Assembly (NCBI RefSeq): GCF_902826655.1
Contig: NZ_CADEFR010000028.1
Span: 1-42,081, forward strand
DNA length: 42,081 nucleotides
Reading direction: 5' to 3'
Origin: an uncultured Methylibium sp.
GTDB taxonomy: Bacteria; Pseudomonadota; Gammaproteobacteria; Burkholderiales; Burkholderiaceae_C
Position numbers and translations under genes: made by a program. Shown here piece after piece: positions 40,007 through 42,081 of the stretch. Every line of letters begins with the position of its first letter. The stretch's first letter is position 1. The notes beneath the pieces are model-generated. The model did no database searches and was not told the origin of the DNA. It saw nothing but the letters and a program-made list of their open reading frames with translations.

Positions 40007-40852
40007 TCATCGGGCCGGCCGAGCGCGGAGCTGCTCAGCGATGATCTTTCGTACATCGGCGCTCATGATCTTGTAGTCCGCCAAGAAGCGCGCGTCAGAG
40101 GTCCAGAGCTGAAAGACCCCGTTCTCAACGTGATGGAACCAGTACTTCCACACGTCCAGCTGGCTTCGCAACAACCAGTCCTCCGATTCGAGCTTCAAGG
40201 CCTCGGCATCAAGATGTCGAAGACGCGAAAGATCGACGCCGGGCGGCAGCGCGGCCGAGAGCTGATCGCTGACCAACATGTGCCGTATGGCTCGGTGCTC
40301 GGCGTCCAATAGCCAAGTCGCGTGGCGTGTCGAGACTCCAGACTCATCATGCATCCTGGCGGGAGCGAATCGCATGAGTACGTCTCGGTACGCGATAAGC
40401 CGATAGCCTTCGCGGAAAAACTCGGTTCGCAGGGCCAGCCACTTCGCTGCTTTGGGGTTGGGCTTGCCCCAGAACTCCAACGTGCTTTGGTCAGGCGGCC
40501 GAAAGATGGCGAGCTGTCGGCGAACCACGTCTCGAACCGCCGGTGTGTCGGCATCGATCAGCGCCACACCCCGCGCGGACACTTCGTCCAGACGCGTCAT
40601 GATGCTTCGCAAGTCTGCATCGGTGACGACACCCGCGGCCTGTGGTTGCGGATAGTCGCACGGTGACGGCTTGCTGCACGCGTTGCTGATGGCACTGGCG
40701 AGAGCGTTGCCCCGGAGTCTTTCCTTGATCCAGTGGGCTGGCAGGAATCGCTCGGCCAGTGCATCGAACTCGGCCGCAACTGAAGCGCCAGCCACGAGCG
40801 TCATGCTCAATGTCATGAGCAGCGTCCTGAGTGCTCTGGGCGCGAAGTTCAT
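40007..40852 (-). CDS. Exported protein of unknown function, atypical composition
   Basis: 281 residues. Signal peptide MNFAPRALRTLLMTLSMTLV with cleavage near ASVAAE. The mature part is helical, with two Cys close together (NACSKPSPCDYPQP) and a Trp/His-rich C-terminal part (LDVWKYWFHHVENGVFQLWT). No known domain is recognised. AAGGA lies 8 nt before the ATG. Codon use and base composition are visibly less GC-rich than in the neighbours, and it sits between unrelated genes with a 114-bp featureless gap to the EamA gene, so recent acquisition is likely. Confidence 0.75.
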   Translation of the reverse strand: MNFAPRALRTLLMTLSMTLVAGASVAAEFDALAERFLPAHWIKERLRGNALASAISNACSKPSPCDYPQPQAAGVVTDADLRSIMTRLDEVSARGVALIDADTPAVRDVVRRQLAIFRPPDQSTLEFWGKPNPKAAKWLALRTEFFREGYRLIAYRDVLMRFAPARMHDESGVSTRHATWLLDAEHRAIRHMLVSDQLSAALPPGVDLSRLRHLDAEALKLESEDWLLRSQLDVWKYWFHHVENGVFQLWTSDARFLADYKIMSADVRKIIAEQLRARPAR

Positions 40853-40882
40853 CGAGGTGTCCTTACCGAGTTTCAGGTCGGC

Positions 40883-42081
40883 TCACGGGCGCAGGGCCTC
40901 GTCCAGCACCTCGACCCAGTGCTTCACCGGCGTCACGGTGCTGCCGCTCTGCAGGTGCTGGATGCAGCCGACGTTGGCCGAGACGATGCACTCGGCGCCG
41001 GCCTGCGCCAGCGCGTCGAGCTTGCGGTCGCGCAGCTGGTAGGCCAGCTCGGGCTGCAGCACCGAGTAGGTGCCGGCCGAGCCGCAGCACAGGTGGCTGT
41101 CGACCGGCGTGAGCTGGATGTCGAAGCCCAGCTCGCGCAAGGCCGACTCGACGCCGCCGCGCAGCTGCTGGCCGTGCTGCAGCGTGCAGGGCGGGTGGTA
41201 GACCAGCTTCGGCGGCCTGGCGCTGCGCAGGCGCGGCTTCAGGCGCGGTGCCACGTCGGGCAGCAGCTCGCTCAGGTCGCGCGTCAGCGCGGCGATCTTC
41301 TGCGCGCGCTCGGCGTAGGCCGGGTCGTGCCGCAGGTGGTGCGTGTACTGCTTGACGGTGGCGCCGCAGCCGGAGGCGTTCATCACGACGGCCTCGACCT
41401 TGCCCTGCGCGGTGAGGCCCTGCACCAGCGGCCACCAGGCGTCGACGTTGCGGCGCATGTCGGCCAGTGCGCCCTCGTGGTCGCCGAGGTGGTCGCGGAT
41501 CGCGCCGCAGCAGCCGGCGCCGTCGGCCACCAGGGTCTGGATGCCGGCGGCGTCGAGCACGCGCGCGGTCGCGCTGTTGATGTTGGGCGCCATCGCCGGC
41601 TGCACGCAGCCCAGCAGCATCAACACCTTGCGCGGGTGGCGGCGCGTCGGCCAGTCGTGCGCGCGCGGGCCGGCCCGGGGCGGGACCTTGGCCTTCAGCG
41701 CGGCGGGCACGAAGGGGCGGAACCACTGGCCGAGCTTCATCGCGGGGGCGAACAGCGGCGAGGTCAGGCCCTCCTTCAGCGCGGTGCGCACGGCGCGTTC
41801 GGCCGGCGGGCGCTCGACCTTGGCATCGACGACGCGCCGGCCGATGTCGACCAGCGCGCCGTACTGCACGCCCGACGGGCAGGTGCTCTCGCAGTTGCGG
41901 CAGGTCAGGCAGCGGTCCAGGTGGAGCTGCGTGCTGCGCGTGGGTTGCGCGCCTTCCAGCACCTGCTTGATCAGGTAGATGCGGCCGCGCGGGCCGTCGA
42001 GCTCGTCGCCCAGCAGCTGGTAGGTCGGGCAGGTGGCGGTGCAGAAGCCGCAGTGCACGCACTTGCGCAGGATGGCTTCGG
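40883..42081 (-). CDS. glcF: Glycolate oxidase iron-sulfur subunit (partial, 5' end beyond right edge)
   Basis: About 399 codons; the frame enters from the right edge with EAILRKCVHCGFC, so only a short N-terminus is missing. Two 4Fe-4S motifs, CVHCGFCTATCPTYQ and CLTCRNCESTCPSGV, are followed by two CCG domains (GAGCCGAIRDHLGDHEG; VYHPPCTLQHGQQLRG with SHLCCGSAGTYSVLQPELA). GlcF passes electrons from the flavin subunits GlcD and GlcE, which oxidise glycolate to glyoxylate at the membrane. glcD and glcE should lie to the right of the window, upstream in transcription. Confidence 0.96.
   Translation of the reverse strand, partial: EAILRKCVHCGFCTATCPTYQLLGDELDGPRGRIYLIKQVLEGAQPTRSTQLHLDRCLTCRNCESTCPSGVQYGALVDIGRRVVDAKVERPPAERAVRTALKEGLTSPLFAPAMKLGQWFRPFVPAALKAKVPPRAGPRAHDWPTRRHPRKVLMLLGCVQPAMAPNINSATARVLDAAGIQTLVADGAGCCGAIRDHLGDHEGALADMRRNVDAWWPLVQGLTAQGKVEAVVMNASGCGATVKQYTHHLRHDPAYAERAQKIAALTRDLSELLPDVAPRLKPRLRSARPPKLVYHPPCTLQHGQQLRGGVESALRELGFDIQLTPVDSHLCCGSAGTYSVLQPELAYQLRDRKLDALAQAGAECIVSANVGCIQHLQSGSTVTPVKHWVEVLDEALRP

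Overview
The window is high-GC DNA with densely packed genes, frequent 1-4 nt stop/start overlaps and GTG starts. Protein content (a UrtA-type urea binding protein, a full urease gene set, a TRAP transporter, GlcF, SelD and many LysR/AraC/GntR regulators) fits a free-living betaproteobacterium of the order Burkholderiales, probably the Rubrivivax/Leptothrix/Methylibium side. The taxon is inferred from gene content and style only; no rRNA or other phylogenetic marker lies in the window. No tRNA, rRNA, insertion sequence or CRISPR array was seen.

Layout. (1) 1-775: 5' part of urtA, reading out of the left edge. (2) 1042-4608: an SGNH-hydrolase-like membrane protein, a GlxA/AraC-type regulator divergent from a small antibiotic-biosynthesis-monooxygenase-like protein, and a TerB-family protein. 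(3) 4599-13236, minus strand: an eight-gene catabolic operon, in transcription order di-iron hydroxylase, TRAP transporter DctP-DctQ-DctM, FAD oxidoreductase, IlvD/Edd dehydratase, isocitrate lyase/PEP mutase family protein and a PanB-like protein, with a divergent GntR regulator (13384-14115). (4) 14117-18512, minus: a LuxR-type response regulator and a very large hybrid histidine kinase whose N-terminal half is a nucleobase-cation-symporter (NCS1) permease. (5) 18579-27241: the urease locus, ureA, a 58-residue membrane peptide, ureB, an ATP-grasp gene, ureC, a ParA-like ATPase on the opposite strand, ureE, ureF, an intradiol-dioxygenase-like lipoprotein, ureG and ureD, then selD. (6) 28354-32359: a solute-binding protein, Asp/Glu racemase and D-amino-acid dehydrogenase operon with a divergent LysR regulator. 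(7) 32395-39892: an envelope coiled-coil protein, a DedA-rhodanese fusion, a small basic protein, a COG2509-type flavoprotein, a TlpA-like thioredoxin, a transglutaminase-like protein, a small acidic protein, and an AraC regulator with an EamA exporter. (8) 40007-42081, minus: a secreted protein of unknown function and the 3' part of glcF.

How it fits together. UrtA imports urea; UreABC hydrolyses it; UreD, UreF, UreG and the His-tailed UreE insert nickel. The permease-kinase and its response regulator lie back to back with ureA across only 66 bp, so they are the obvious candidates to control urease in response to a nitrogenous solute. The urease genes are broken up by four unusual genes and a strand switch, so at least two transcription units must be coordinated.

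The catabolic operon looks like a complete pathway for an unidentified organic acid: regulator, uptake, oxygenation or oxidation, dehydration and C-C cleavage. Its PanB-like member has lost two of the three acidic metal-site residues of true ketopantoate hydroxymethyltransferase, so it probably does something else.

Several genes show a -10-like hexamer 5-7 nt before the start codon, which suggests leaderless transcripts. Three perfect short palindromes sit on such sites.
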